This document shows positions 1-11,630 of a DNA stretch of 64,000 bases, piece after piece. Origin of the DNA: Typha latifolia (taxonomy: Eukaryota; Streptophyta; Magnoliopsida; Poales; Typhaceae); NCBI GenBank assembly GCA_019914945.1, contig CM034099.1, positions 11,545,001 through 11,609,000 on the forward strand. Reading direction: 5' to 3'. The number at the start of each line of letters is the position of its first letter. Within the stretch, counting starts at the first letter, position 1. The notes under the pieces are model-generated. The model did no database searches, had not been told where the DNA came from, and worked only from the letters and a program-made list of their open reading frames with translations. The position numbers and the translations under genes were made by a program.

Positions 1-2106
1 TAACTAGTAATAATAATATTCTATAATTATATTTTTATTAAATCATATATATAGTCGTCTTGGTTATTTATAAAAAGGAGATAAATTACTATATACTTAT
101 TTTCTATAATTACCAAATTAGGATTTTATTAAATAAATATAAATTGCATATTAATATTGCCACAATTAAATTTATCCTATAAATCTAATCAATATTAAAC
201 CTAATAAAATATCATATTTTACTCGAACGAATTATAATCAGATAAACAACTAACTTTATGTTACTTAAACATTTTCAGACTCTGAACCCCCTTATTTGAG
301 ACCCCGAGAATCTTACCAGTGTCGAGTGGCAGTTGATTGATGGACTCGAGGGATAGGTGTGTTGAGTCTTCTGATAAGATGTGTTATCCCTTAGACGTCT
401 TTCTCAAATTAGGTTATATTATATATTTATGTACATGCATGTTTTGGCCTGCAGCATGATTATATGATTTTATCTAGAGATGATTATAGTCGAGCATATT
501 TTATCATGCATTCGATTATGCTGATTTGGGATATGAATACATTGGTGATATATATAGAGATAATTAGAGATGATTCTACTGTTATGATTGTTTACCAAGT
601 TGATCCGTAGCATGAGTATGCATGTAATAGATTAGCATGAGTATGCATGTGTTGACGATACAGTTGGAGACTACATTGCATCATTTTCTCTTGATTCCTA
701 TTCCACCTAAATTCCTGTTATACATTGACTTGTTATCGTACTGGATATATGCATTTGCTCTGTCATTTAGAAGGAAAGCATGAAATGTGATTGATAGGAT
801 AGTTGATAGAAAGCGTGAGGATACCCGAGTGGGCGCGAGGGTCAGGGCGTGCCTAGAGATGATTGATCACTCGACATAGTCGCGATCTTGTTAGCCTTAC
901 GTCTGAGGTCGTTAGTCTGTGTGCGCAGCAGACATTCGGACACATGTCGTTGGCTAGGCCATATGTGGTGAGTTATCCTCACGATGTTTCTATCAACTAT
1001 GTGGGTGCTCGGTCTGGATGGATGCTGATACCCTAGCGGGTGGCGAGGTATGGTTATATTAGAGATACTCTTGCGGGGGCGGAGTATGCTCTGAGTCTTT
1101 GGACATGATGTTGAGACTGGGTACCGGGTATTGACTGTGCACAACGGTCTAGTATGATGATATTATACCGAGATGTCCGTGATGATTGATGATTGTGATG
1201 TTGAGAAATGCATATGATTTCATTATCATTTGGTTACCTAATTCTCGAGTGATCAATATGCATTATATATGGTTGCATTTGATATCATAGCATGGTCATA
1301 GTCGGCATGCATCATATGTCATATTTGAGAGAGAGTTATGATGATGGTATGACATGGAGATTTATTTATACATTGTCGAGGATTATATATTTTATCAGTT
1401 ATGACATGACATGTTATCTATTTTTCATTTATGTATTATTGAGGAACATTCATATACTCATTCATGACATGATGCTCTTTCTGATTCATACTATCCAGTA
1501 CATGATTTACTCTCTGTTTGATATCACTGATTTGGAGTAAAGTCTATTCACTAAGCCTTTTGCTCATAACTCTCTTTATCTCTTTTCTAACCCCCTCAGA
1601 TACGTGGTATGTGATAGCAACTTGAGATATCTTGAGAAGATATTTTAGAGTGATGATGAGGTGAGCTATAGATGCGAGATGGTATAGATGATAGTTTATA
1701 TAGGATTTGAGTTGTACCAGTATTTGATATTTGTATTCTGTTGTATTAGACGATGAATTGTATAATACAGGTCGAATCATAGTGTACTCTTGTATTAGTT
1801 ATTTTAGTTGTATCTTGATGGTTTGTTGTGGCCTATGTGGGTACTGCCAGATTATGTAGTGGTCTAATGTATATTATTGTGGACTGGGATATTCATATGT
1901 TAACCGGTTTATTTGGTTAATAGTATGATTTATTTGGTGATGTGTGATCATGGATAAGTTAGCAGGTTTTATTTGATGATGTCATGATTATATGCGTATA
2001 GGAGAGTATCTGTTGTGTGACAGCCCCGCCCGACCTGTCGCGTGCGCCATGCGTGTCGTGTGGGTGCGTGGGCGTGCACGTGCCCGTGCCGGGCGGGGGC
2101 GTTACA
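1..2106 (+). repeat. Partial long LTR, family L1 (3' portion)
   Basis: This matches, in reverse orientation, the L1 LTR copies at 11631-13500 and 21862-23240. The shared blocks include a sequence near 840-1140, the CGGGCGGGGGC motif, and the terminal GCGTTACA at 2099-2106. The 5' part lies outside the window. The next base continues a Sirevirus integrase gene, as shown by alignment with the second copy near 49205, so this LTR was inserted into that gene. It has no coding capacity; open frames here are chance. Whether it is a solo LTR or the end of a full element cannot be decided without the left flank. Confidence 0.8.
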
Positions 2107-2115
2107 AAGATAATC

Positions 2116-3213
2116 TCAAAATATAGAAAAAATTTCATTTTCAAATTCTCTTCCATGATCAGAACGAATCCTAACTAGGGTAGTACATTTTTCATTCTTC
2201 AATTTTAAGCATAGTGATAGAAAAACTTCAAAGATTTCAGACTTCTCACGTAGAAAGGCAACCGAGATATATCTAGAGTAATCATCGACTATTAAGAATA
2301 TATAGCGTTTACCTCCAAGACTTTCCATTTTTGTTGGACCCATCAAGTCCATATGAACTAATTGAAGCACACGGTCGGTGGTAGCTGTATTTACCTTCTT
2401 GTGTGAGATCCGAATTTGTTTTCCAATTTGACACGAACCGCACACTCTTTTTGACATTTCTTTCATCTTAGGAATTCCTCTTACCACTTCTTGTTTGGAT
2501 AGAGTAAATAATTTCTTGTGATTCACATGTCCAAGACATTGATGCCAAAGATCTGCAATGTCGAAAGAGGTATTGTTACATTTCTGTTTATGTGACGTTC
2601 CAACAACATAGCAATTATTAGATGTTCTAGATCCATAACATATAACATTACCACTATGATCTAAAATAGTACAATCATTTTTGGGGAATTTTACCTCATA
2701 ATCTTCATCACAAAATTGACTGATGCTCAGAAGATTTACTTTCAAGCCCTTAACATAAAAAATATTTTCAAGAATAGAAACCCCTGGAGAACTTACCTTT
2801 CCTTTACCTACTACCTTGGATGAATTACCATCTCCGAATGTCACAAGTCCCCCTTCATGTTTTTCAAGATTAGAAAATAACGACTTGTCACCCGCCATAT
2901 GTCTTGAACAGCCACTGTCTAAATACCACAAATCAGAATTTAAAGCTTTCAAGGTTGTATGCACAGCATAACATTTCAAATCACTTTTCTTGACCCATAT
3001 GGCCTTTGTTTTCATCCCATAAATGAAAGCACTTCTAGGTTTTTGCAAAAATTTGCAATGAAGTCGAATATGCCCTAGAATGTCGCAATGATAGTATGTC
3101 GGAACAAACCCTTTTCTACTCACCTTTTGTCGAGGAGTGTGACTAAAGTTCACCTTTGGTGCCATTGAAGATTCACCAATTTGTAGATTCAACTTCAGTT
3201 TAGAAGCATTCAT
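2116..3213 (-). pseudogene. Sirevirus gag tail, protease and integrase N-terminal part
   Basis: This 365-residue frame is part of a copia polyprotein that processes itself and inserts element cDNA into the genome. Residues 41-53 are a zinc knuckle with the first Cys replaced by Tyr (YHCDILGHIRLHC). Residues 99-106 are the aspartic protease active site, DSGCSRHM. The GAG-pre-integrase and HHCC zinc region run from about 222 to 262, ending CGSCQIGK. Integrase core aspartates are at about D289 (HMDLMGP) and D352 (RSDHGREF). The frame ends just before the L1 insertion, so the third catalytic residue and the C-terminal domain are missing. The sister copy at 48937-50027 continues past this point. 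Assignment to copia is firm; the start codon is only the first Met of the open stretch. Confidence 0.87.
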
Positions 3214-3245
3214 CCAGGATTGCTTTGTAAATGCGTTTGATGACT

Positions 3246-3776
3246 TCAGATATTCTTCCTTTTGTATACCTGCAGAAACGAAGATAGTTTTATTATTATT
3301 TGAATTACTAGTGTATCTAATACCATACCTGTCTTTTCAGAGATCTTGAGCCTTTCGTCAAGTTTGTTCTTCCCTTTTATAAATGTCACTTCCTTATTCA
3401 GTCGCTCTAGTTCAATTTTATCAGCCTTCATTTTATTTTTTGCATTGTCAAGTTGTTCAGAAAGGTCTTTGACACGCTCAAGTTCCAATTTGTACTTCTC
3501 CTCAAATTGAATTCTTTCTAGTTCGATTACCTTGAGTCGTTGAAGTAGTCTAAGATTGCTTTTCTTGAGTTTAAATGACTCTAGGTACAGGTCATTATAT
3601 GCCTTTTGAATTTCAGATTCATCTTCCTTAGCTGGTAACATATCATGATCATATGTACTATTAGTATCAACAACAGAATTAATATTAAGTAAGCAAGCGG
3701 TAAAAGCTACAAAGTTTTCTTCGTCTTTTCTAGAATCATCATCAGATTCATCTAAGTCATCCCAAGTAACTTTCAT
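3246..3776 (-). pseudogene. Sirevirus gag, coiled-coil middle part
   Basis: The 176-residue frame is acidic at its start (DDLDESDDDS), then carries a long heptad-like coiled coil rich in Glu, Lys and Leu from about residue 60 to 145. A coiled-coil extension between the gag zinc knuckle and the protease is characteristic of Sirevirus gag proteins, where it is thought to support capsid assembly or host contacts. It follows the CCHC knuckle encoded around 3790-3845 and precedes the protease frame. Frame breaks on both sides are decay, not separate genes. Copy C holds the same region at about 50222-50890. Confidence 0.8.
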
Positions 3777-4486
3777 AGCTTTACTCTTCTTCTTAAGGCG
3801 ATTAGGGCATTCTTATGCTGTGTGTCCAAAACCAGAACATTCAAAACATCGAACTTTATTCTCAGAATTCTTATTTTTTGTTTGACACTGTTGTTGCTTA
3901 CACCTGTATTCGAACTCACAGTATTCTTCTTTTTCACAAAGGCTTTGCTTTTCTCAAGTTTTTCAGCATTTAACTTGTTTGGCTTCCGAAAGAATTTATT
4001 AAACTTTTTAATGAACATGGCCAATATCTCAACATCTAAATCACCTTCATCATCAGACTCCTCTATATTTTGTTTAACTATGGATAGGGCAATCCCTTTG
4101 GACTTTCTCAGTTTTGAAAGACTAGACTCAAATGTTTGTAGATTTCCTACCAATTGTTCAACTTTCATAGAATCGATGTCCTTACTTTCCTCAATAGCTG
4201 TAACTTTCGCCTGAAACATCTCTAGAAGAAACCTAAGGATCTTACGGACAATTCTGTTTTCAGGAATTTTCTCTCCTAGATTGAAACTAGAGTTGACTAT
4301 ATCACTCAGCTTTGCATAGAACTCATTAAATGTCTCATTCTCCTCCATACGTAGAGTTTTAAAACTAGTAGTCAACCTCTGAAGTTTAGAATGTTTTACA
4401 GCCATAGTTCCTTCGTGAGTAGTTTCTAAGATCGTCCAAGCTTCTTTTTCTATCTCACAAGTAGAAATTCTTCCGAGGAAACACAA
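3773..4486 (-). pseudogene. Sirevirus gag, UBN2 domain and zinc knuckle
   Basis: The 237-residue frame has the copia gag (UBN2) pattern, including TSFKTLRMEENETFNEFYAK at about residues 40-59 and a serine/acid-rich linker. This capsid-like domain packages element RNA. The CX2CX4HX4C knuckle (CFECSGFGH...) lies at roughly 3800-3845 in a different frame, with one stop in place of a Gln codon, so the C-terminal residues of the listed frame are out of phase. The frame overlaps the upstream gag piece by a few bases after a frameshift near 4470. Copy C encodes the same domain twice. Confidence 0.82.
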
Positions 4487-4743
4487 CTAAAAATTGTATT
4501 TATTGCCTTGCTATTCCATCCAACTTTTTCATAATCTGACCTATCCCATGACTTTATCGGTTTATCAGCAAGTTTATCATCCACCATGTACATTGGTGGA
4601 CTCCAACCATTCACAACGGCAAACCATACTCGTTCATCTATAGACTTCAAGTAAGCTCTTATCCTAGCTTTCCAATATCCATAATTTGATCCATCTAGGA
4701 TAGGAGGTCTAATAGATGATGGTCCATCTCTATGAAAATCCAT
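4450..4743 (-). pseudogene. Sirevirus gag N-terminus
   Basis: I place the start at the Met codon at 4743-4741 (MDFHRDGPSS), because the open frame upstream runs through the primer-binding site and the LTR end and cannot be coding. The protein has the typical copia gag opening: PPILDGSNYGYWKARIRAYL, then a VWFAVVNGWSPP stretch and a WNSKAINTIF motif. It belongs to the DUF4219/UBN2 type. A frameshift near 4470 moves the rest of gag to the adjacent frame. The homologous starts in copy C show the same residues with minor changes. Confidence 0.82.
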
Positions 4744-4778
4744 GCCAATCTGATCTCTCTCAAAGGATGAGAGAACCT

Positions 4779-4790
4779 GCTCTGATACCA
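4779..4790 (-). other. Primer-binding site, initiator tRNA-Met
   Basis: The minus strand reads TGGTATCAGAGC, complementary to the 3' end of plant initiator tRNA-Met, two bases inside the LTR end. It marks the 5' end of copy A and fixes its orientation. Confidence 0.88.
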
Positions 4791-5266
4791 ATTGAAAAAC
4801 CCCTAGACACAAGTATGTATCTAAATACTAGGCAATGATATCACTCGTTCGCTTAAGTAAAAGTCCGTAGAAATATTAAGAACGAAAGAAGAGATGAACG
4901 CCAAGATTTTTACGTGAAAAAACCCAAACGGGAAAAAACCACGGATCCAAACTCGGATCAAAACCAATCACTAGAATAGTAGCGCTTACAAGATTGACTC
5001 ACAAAACAACCCATCGAACCAAACGACTTTGTTCCTCTCAGTCTTGCTCGCTAGAACAGACGATTCACTACTTCTCGTGATTGAAGTCCAACCTTAGTAA
5101 CCCTCGAGATTAACTTTTTTAGATGAGTGAAATCTTGTTAGTTGAAGAACCGATGTAGCCTCAAAAAGTCTCCTTCAAAAATACTTCTTCAACCACCTTC
5201 AAAAATACTTCTTCAACCACCTTCAATAATACTTCTTCAACCCCCCTAGAGATAGGGCATCACAAT

Positions 5267-5275
5267 CCTTATATA
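5267..5275 (-). promoter_or_regulatory. LTR TATA box (copy A)
   Basis: The minus strand reads TATATAAGG, downstream of the palindrome cluster. The same box is conserved in the other two Sirevirus LTRs near 27195 and 53215, as expected for the U3 promoter. Confidence 0.65.
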
Positions 5276-5344
5276 TGATCTTCAAGATAGAGTCAAATCC
5301 AAGTCTTATCCGTACTCACGAAAGTCCAAGATTTTTAAACTTCG

Positions 5345-5695
5345 TTGGTGCGTTCGAACGTGGCTCAGGTGCGTTCGAACGGCATGACTTGATCTCAGGT
5401 GCGTTCAAACGGCCCCGAGTGCGTTCGAACGCGACAGCTTGAATTCTTCAGGTTGCGTTTGAATGCGTTTGTGAATGCAGCTCTCAGTCTGTGTGAACGC
5501 AGTACCCGCGTTCGAACGCATTTGTGAACGCAACTCTCAGTCTGTGTGAATGCAGTACCCGCGGTCAAACGCGTTTGTGAACGCAGCTCTCGGTTTGAGT
5601 GAATGTAAGTACCCGCGTTCGAACGCATTTGTGAACGTAGCTCTTGGTCTGTGTGAACGGAGTACCCGCGTTCGAACGCGTTTGTGAATGCGGTA
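5345..5695. repeat. Cluster of TTCGAA palindromes in Sirevirus U3
   Basis: The motif GCGTTCGAACGC and its near variants recur about every 20-50 bases, alternating with GTTTGTGAACGCAG-like spacers. Open frames across this block (arginine- and threonine-rich) are artefacts of the repeat. Clusters of palindromes in the LTR are a known feature of Sireviruses. Confidence 0.8.
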
Positions 5696-5826
5696 TGAAC
5701 TCAATAGCTTTTCTCCAATAATTTTGTAATTCTTCAAACCAGAGATATTCTAGACTTGTATAAAGCTCATATACATGTAAAAATACACTTAGAATATTTT
5801 GTACACAATTGCCAACAATTAAAAAC

Positions 5827-6290
5827 CAAGTATGATGAGGTGGAACACCGGCGTGATTTCATGCAACGGAGAAGGGATGCGTACTGACAACAACACCACC
5901 CTCCTGTGGCTAGGCCGAGTCGCGATCCTAACAATGATTTCAGTGTACGGGGTCAATTGGTATGCCTTGATTTTCAAAAATTTCAAAGTGGGGATCCTCT
6001 TGATTGGATATATAGGACCGAGCAAATTTTTGAGTTCCAAAGAACCTGGAAGACTCCCTGGTGATGCTAGCAAGCTTCAATTTTGAAGGACCAACCCTTC
6101 ATTGGTATAAGGGCGTCGCAAGGAACGGGTGGCTTGGGACATGGGCTGACCTTACAAGGGGCATTATGAAAAAGTTTGGGGCTGTGTTGGATTCCTTACT
6201 TCAAGAGGAACAATCTGTTCAAGTTATAGATCTATTGGATGGTTAGATCCCACAGATCTCCTCGAAAGTTCCACCCTAAGAAGAAATTGG
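5827..6290 (+). pseudogene. Ty3/gypsy gag fragment
   Basis: Across two or three frames this stretch gives the retrotransposon gag signature: a region reading LDWIYRTEQIFE, then ASFNFEGPTLHWYKGV (frame from 6061), and WADLTRGIMKKFGA. That order (D-W-I..EQ.FE, then ..A.FN.EG.A..WY, then ..W.DL...FG) is typical of the capsid-like domain of plant Ty3/gypsy elements. No protease or polymerase follows; an LTR-like block in the opposite orientation begins near 6340. It lies directly beside the Sirevirus LTR, so the Sirevirus may have inserted into it. It is an isolated, frameshifted relic. Confidence 0.65.
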
Positions 6291-6339
6291 GCTGATCTTC
6301 AAATTGTTGTAATCTAATGATTCATGAACCTATCACTAT

Positions 6340-6960
6340 GGTTGGTGCTATCATGTGGGCAGTAGGGGAGGATGTGGTTAGGGTGTTGGATATAATTTTA
6401 AGATGGTAAGGGGTGGTCGGGAGGTGTAGAGCAATAGTGGTGGTGTGAGTGGTTTGGGACGACCGATGATAAGGGACTTGGGCAGGTGGCATAGTGGAGA
6501 TGGTGATGTGTGGTGTTGGTGGCTAGTCAAATTTGAGAAGAGAAGAGGGGGAGAGGAGATGGTCTTCTCTGAAGGACTAGGGGATCGATGGAGGAGGGAG
6601 GAGGCTAACCGGTGGCCTTGAGGTAGACAACAGCTAGGGTTGAGGGAATTAGGGTGAGAGCGGGAGAGAGAGATATAGAGGGAGGTAAATTCAGTCAATT
6701 CTTCAATAATCCTCAACCTGGTTGCTCTCCACATATTTATAGGAGGCTAATCGACTTGGCTAGACCACTAATCAAATTACTTAACGAAATAGCAAGATGA
6801 TATAAGAAAATGGCTAAATAGTCTAGACTAAGATAACTGACTCGACCTAGCAAGCCCAATGTTCTTGATCTGACCCACATCACATCATAGGTCGAGATCT
6901 CTTTCCATACCTATGTTGGTTTTGCTACAACGACGACTCTCTAGGTCAATTGCACTGTGA
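6340..6960 (-). repeat. LTR-like fragment of the TGATAC family
   Basis: The block resembles the middle of the LTR at 31949-32849 and the repeat near 61600-61900: G-rich GGTGGTG runs, then a stretch like CAATAATCCTCAACCTGGTTGC, then a TATA-like box on the minus strand (TATAAATATG, 6735-6744). Terminal bases and a primer site were not found. No coding content is credible. Confidence 0.45.
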
Positions 6961-7983
6961 ATGGACATTCGTTGAAATTGGACCTTCATCCATTGTCCCT
7001 CTAGAGAGCAAACGTTGTACTGACACACAATGGTTATATAGTTTGGGTCCATTCAAGTTTGACTTCAATGAAATGTGGCTAGACTTCAAGCGGAACGAAC
7101 GATACATGCAGCTAGATAGGATTTGGTGCAAAATTGGTGCCACCTTTCGTCCGATAGTTGGGCTACCCGAAACCAATTGTCAAAGAGCCTTATACAGAGG
7201 ATGGGGCTGCCTAAGACACGTTGGATACGGAGGGACAAGTTGGAGTTGCCCTAGCCTTCGACAGCTCCACCCAAGGCCAGCACGTTCGCAATATCACGGT
7301 GGCCCAAGTCGTTCTTGCATTAACCCGACTTAGCTAACTTGGCCTATTTTCTTCGATCCAGTTTTTTCTTCCTTCTCATAGATGAGAGAAGTCCACTTGA
7401 AGGGTCTAGAGATGATTAAACTCGAGTCCAAGAAAAAGGAGGATCAAGCCAGTAACAAACCTGCGGAGACGATTCCACCCGATCTACCCAAATCCTAGTT
7501 AAATCTTGAACCCATCTAAGCTATCGCTTTGAGAACAAAGCGAGTGAAAGTATGGTGGATTAATATGTTTCGAATCACGTTGAACCACTTCATGGGACAT
7601 TGAACTCATTAGGTCAAGTCGGTTAACTTAGTTGAATTCTATTTTAGCATGTTATTCATTGTCGATTTCAATTTCAATTGAGTCATTTATTATTTTAGCT
7701 TGTTATGCTTTAAGTTAATTGATTACTCAATTGGGTTGAGTCAAGTTAGCCTCTCTTAAATAATGTGGAGTGCAATCAAATGGTATTATTGAAAAATTAA
7801 TTGATTGAGTCACTCGTACCTTCTCTTCTTTCTCTCTCGCGCACACCTTCCCATAGCTCCTTCAAACCTTAGCTGCTACCCAAGCTTTGGCTGTCAACTA
7901 GCTCATCCCTCTTTTTCTATCGATCCTCTTAGTCCCTTAGGATTGTTCACCCTCTCTGCTTTCTTCTCTTCTTAGATCCAACT
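6961..7983. other. Unassigned region with one open frame
   Basis: A 127-codon frame at 6950-7333 (plus) opens MHCEWTFVEIGPSSIVPLES. It has no domain I recognise, no clear neighbours and a composition that fits chance. It may be decayed retroelement sequence. 7340-7983 is AT-rich with no gene seen. The L1 element begins at 7984. Confidence 0.3.
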
Positions 7984-8495
7984 TGTAATGCCTACATGGC
8001 ACGCGCAATGCAAGAGTACACTATGATTCGACCTGTATTATACAAATCATCGTCTAATACAAAAGAGTACAAATATTAAATACTAGTACAACTCAATTTC
8101 TATATAAACTATCATCTATACCATCTCGCATCTATAGCTCACCTCATCATCGCTCTAAAATATCTTCCCAAGATATCTCAAGTCGTTATCATGTATCACA
8201 TATCTGAGGGGTTAGAAAAGAAATAAGAGAGTCATGAGGAAAAAGAGAGAGAGAGAGAGAGAGAGAAATTTAAAGAGAGAGAGGGAAGGCGGTGGGAGGT
8301 TGGCGGTAGCTGCGGCGGCGCTGGGCCCGCCGCTGCCAGACGGCCGCAGCCGGTTGGCTGCGGCGACGCGAGGGGGGGTGCATGGCACCTCTCCCACGCA
8401 GCCCCACTGCATGGGCATGAGACCGGTCACACTATGGCCGGCCACGTCGTGCCCATGCAAAATTAATTTTTTTTTGGGGGGATTGGGTTGTTACA
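7984..8495 (-). repeat. Collapsed 3' LTR of the L1 element
   Basis: 8213-8495 closely matches 14480-14743, including the GC-rich block and the terminal TTGGGTTGTTACA. 8009-8220 closely matches 11945-12180. The intervening 2.3 kb and most of the terminal 300 bases are missing, with one deletion edge in a GA tract. The end TGTAATGCC at 7984 corresponds to TGTAACGCC in full copies. Confidence 0.78.
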
Positions 8496-8511
8496 TTTTC
8501 CTTCCCCCCTT
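8496..8511 (-). other. Polypurine tract of the L1 element
   Basis: The minus strand is AAGGGGGGAAGGAAAA directly before the 3' LTR start TGTAACAACCC. This is the expected site of plus-strand priming and supports the minus orientation. Confidence 0.75.
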
Positions 8512-11500
8512 ATACAAATTTCAACCTCAAAATTTAAATCACACTGGTATTGTAAGAAACTCTACAAATCTAATTTTAGTACCTTCTAATCAAATCGACA
8601 ACTGCACAATCTTACTTTTTCAAATCTATAACTTATACCACCACAAGTAGCTCCCTTACAAAAATTAAATTTTCTAGATCTAAGTCAGTCAGATAATCAT
8701 ACCATATCTATACACATCAATAATACCACTGTTTTGCAAGAAAGAGTACATTCATTCTACCATATAAAAAGTGTTGTCATCTATTAAGTAAATCATATTC
8801 TACTCCAAAATACCTCAAGCTATCCCAATTTTATCACTTTTCCTGCTAACTACCACAATACACATCGTAATGCCATAATCACCTATGATTATACGATACA
8901 ACCTATTTAAGTAAATTATCTCCAATCTACTGAATTAATACTCCAATTCCAAACATACACAATGGATTATCCCTCAATACAATCACTAATACTAAGTAGA
9001 ACGATAAATACAAGTTATTTCAAAACATCTGAAATACTTAACTCATGCTTCTCTTCCTAAACAAATAATCTCACTAATCTAAACATACTCAACATCATCC
9101 GATATCCTCATAAAATTTAGGCTATAGCACAAACTCTCTTATTTAAAGTGCACTGCTCATATGCTTAAACTATTATACAAATTACTAGGTAAATCAATAT
9201 AAGAGATCATACCTATCCATATAAGACTGCAATATCAACGTGTATTCATAATACATTCTTAAAAGTAACATGCAGTGCAACAAATCCAACCTATCAATGT
9301 AAATCCTAATGCACCCTCAAATGGAATTTATATCCTCTTTTGATTCATAACATTATATTTCTTCTTAATCTGCAATATCTAAAAGGTTAAATCCAACTAT
9401 CTCAAGAAACATACATGATAAACTTTATAATGATCATTCTATCAATTACTTCTATGTCTAAACTATTCACTCCTCGATTCACATAATTCCAGTTTGATCA
9501 TTATTTATTTAATTACTATCCAATAATCTCTTCAATATCTTGACAGATTTAATATTCAGTTCATAATATTAATCCACTACCACACAAATATTTACTAATC
9601 CATCATATTTGATCTTTAAGAATACATAACACACCATAGACCAATCCACAAAATTATTGTACATGAACTAAAGCTACTAAGATTAATCTCCAGAATTGGT
9701 AATGCTATTATGATCTGCTAATAAAATAACTGACACTAACTAATTCATATAGATCGGAGGACATCCAAAAATATAAATTATAACATTCTCGCAACCTTAA
9801 CTTTGCAATTTACTAAAAGATCAAACTTTTACAAACTATAATAGAACCAATCATAAAGTCATTATCTTTCAATTATGAAATCATTATCTCCCAATCAAAT
9901 ATCTTTATCTTAAGACTTAAATGTAACCTGTAAGTCTTTACAATTATTAAGATCAATCTCATCATTCTAAAAGGCTCGCTCAATAATCTTCAGTAATAAT
10001 CGAACATATAAGCCAACGGTTAAACAAATACTAACATAATCATTTTTCTATACATCATTATATGTTTATCTTCTAGCAGTATAATAAACATCCATCGATA
10101 CACTGTATATGAAATATCATAGTCCTCTATATTCCTTTCATTGCCGTCCTATGAAGCAATTAGTTCGACTTCCAAACCATCTCTAAGTCATAACAAATAA
10201 TCAAATCTATAGGCTCTATGAATAACTCTATCAAATTATCTCTCCAATTAGTATCCTCAAAACAACTGACATGTCAAAACATATAATATCTCAATTTAAC
10301 ATCTGTACCAACATATCTCATTCCTAATTAAATCACTTAAACCTCTTATTTCTTCAAAAGTCTCAATTTAATATTCTATCACATCCTCTATACAAAGTCC
10401 ATTATATATACTGCACAATTTAATCGTATAGTATCATCAACATCCTTCTATAACATCATTAATATCACCTAATAATCATAATAAAATAAGTCTGTATATT
10501 TGTAATTAAAATTCATCACCCAACATACACGATCTTCAGGCTATAATATTCTTATCATCTAAATCAATGTTCAAAACTAAACTAATACTCAAAATATACT
10601 TTCACTGTCATATATGCCATGAGACTATCAGCTTAGTACTATCATCATCTTATATAATTTATTTCACTATCATACTTTCCATCTAATCATATTCACATAA
10701 TTAGCAACTTCTAAACCAAACTTACTATCATGTCATCCAGAACTATATACCTTACATCTTAACTACTGACATCACTCACAATCCAATAACTGTATCCATG
10801 TCATATTCCTTAAACCCATTACCCTATTTGGTAATCAACTCAAAGGTTTAAACGAGATGTTAATCCTCTAACAATATTGTTAGCTACACATATCCCTACT
10901 AAATCACCCATCTTATCGATACGATCAAAATTTCACACCTAGTAACATAAATATCTTGCAAACATAATTTATCATACTAGTCATCCGAAAATTATTTTTT
11001 ATATACAATCTACAATCATCTCTATCACAACACATAATTTCTTTTCCACTATACAAAATCATCATATGTCTTACTCATCCATCCACAATCCATAATTATA
11101 ACCCTCATAAAGATCAAAATAGTCTCTCTGCATATATATCTCTTTACATCAATCTCCTAATATCAAATATATCCATAAAAGATCAAAAATCTAAATATAT
11201 GCTATATCTGCTCAGAATAACTTCAAATCTACTTATAATAATCCTTCTGTACAAAATACATATCACCACATATTTACAAATTTCTACACTTTATCACAAC
11301 ATATGAACAACTCTATATAACCAATATTATGCTCCACAGACTATGACACCTCAATATCAATATCAATGCATGATTTTAATAATACCTCTTCCTATTCATT
11401 AGTCGCTCAGATAAATTCTCAATATACCAATATCATAAATTATTTCTATCAATATCGACAAGTATCAAAACTTAATAATCTTAACATCACAACCTAGATT

Positions 11501-11611
11501 CCTATCTCAACCAATTCATATCAAACTCATCCAGATCGACTACTAGCGTAACCCTAAACCAAATTGACGACTACTATACTTGATGGTTTGCCAGATCATC
11601 CTTAAACCTAA
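8512..11611 (-). other. Non-coding interior of the L1 element
   Basis: About 3.1 kb of AT-rich sequence without credible coding frames, zinc knuckles or polymerase motifs on either strand. It is bounded by the polypurine tract and the primer site. Confidence 0.65.
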
Positions 11612-11623
11612 GCTCTGATACCA
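11612..11623 (-). other. Primer-binding site of the L1 element
   Basis: The minus strand reads TGGTATCAGAGC, seven bases from the LTR end at 11631. It is the same initiator tRNA-Met site used by the Sireviruses and the chromovirus here. Confidence 0.85.
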
Positions 11624-11630
11624 CCTGAAC

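Larger units (their letters stand above)
2107..5826 (-). mobile_element. Sirevirus-type Ty1/copia retrotransposon, copy A (5' half)
   Basis: Reading on the minus strand, the order is 5' LTR (5826-4793), an initiator tRNA-Met primer site, gag with a long coiled coil, protease, GAG-pre-integrase, and the first part of integrase. The element stops at 2107, where an L1 LTR begins. Reverse transcriptase, RNase H and the 3' LTR are outside the window or lost. The long coiled-coil gag and the LTR palindromes point to the Sirevirus (SIRE/Maximus) lineage. Stops and frameshifts show that it is dead. Confidence 0.88.
4793..5826 (-). repeat. 5' LTR of Sirevirus copy A
   Basis: This LTR is about 1.03 kb. 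On the minus strand it begins near GGTTTTTAATTGTTGGC and ends GGGGTTTTTCA next to the primer site. The terminal TGTTA seen in the other two copies is missing or altered here, so the outer end is uncertain by about 6 bases. U3 (5350-5690) is packed with palindromic TTCGAA motifs, and a TATA box follows. Around 5168-5245 a short block containing TTCTTCAACCACC occurs three times, where copies B and C have one. Confidence 0.85.

Noticed and set aside
842..1144. 100-codon minus-strand frame
   Set aside because: It lies in the body of an L1 LTR; the equivalent place in other copies is not open throughout.
3822..4214. Plus-strand frame opposite gag; the same occurs at 50915-51337 and 51830-52162
   Set aside because: Antisense shadow of the Sirevirus gag gene, repeated in each gag copy.
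5395..5737. Overlapping minus-strand frames with repeated CVHTD/AFTNAFER peptides, also at 27254-27758 and 53306-53721
   Set aside because: They are produced by the TTCGAA palindrome array in Sirevirus LTRs, which is open in several frames.
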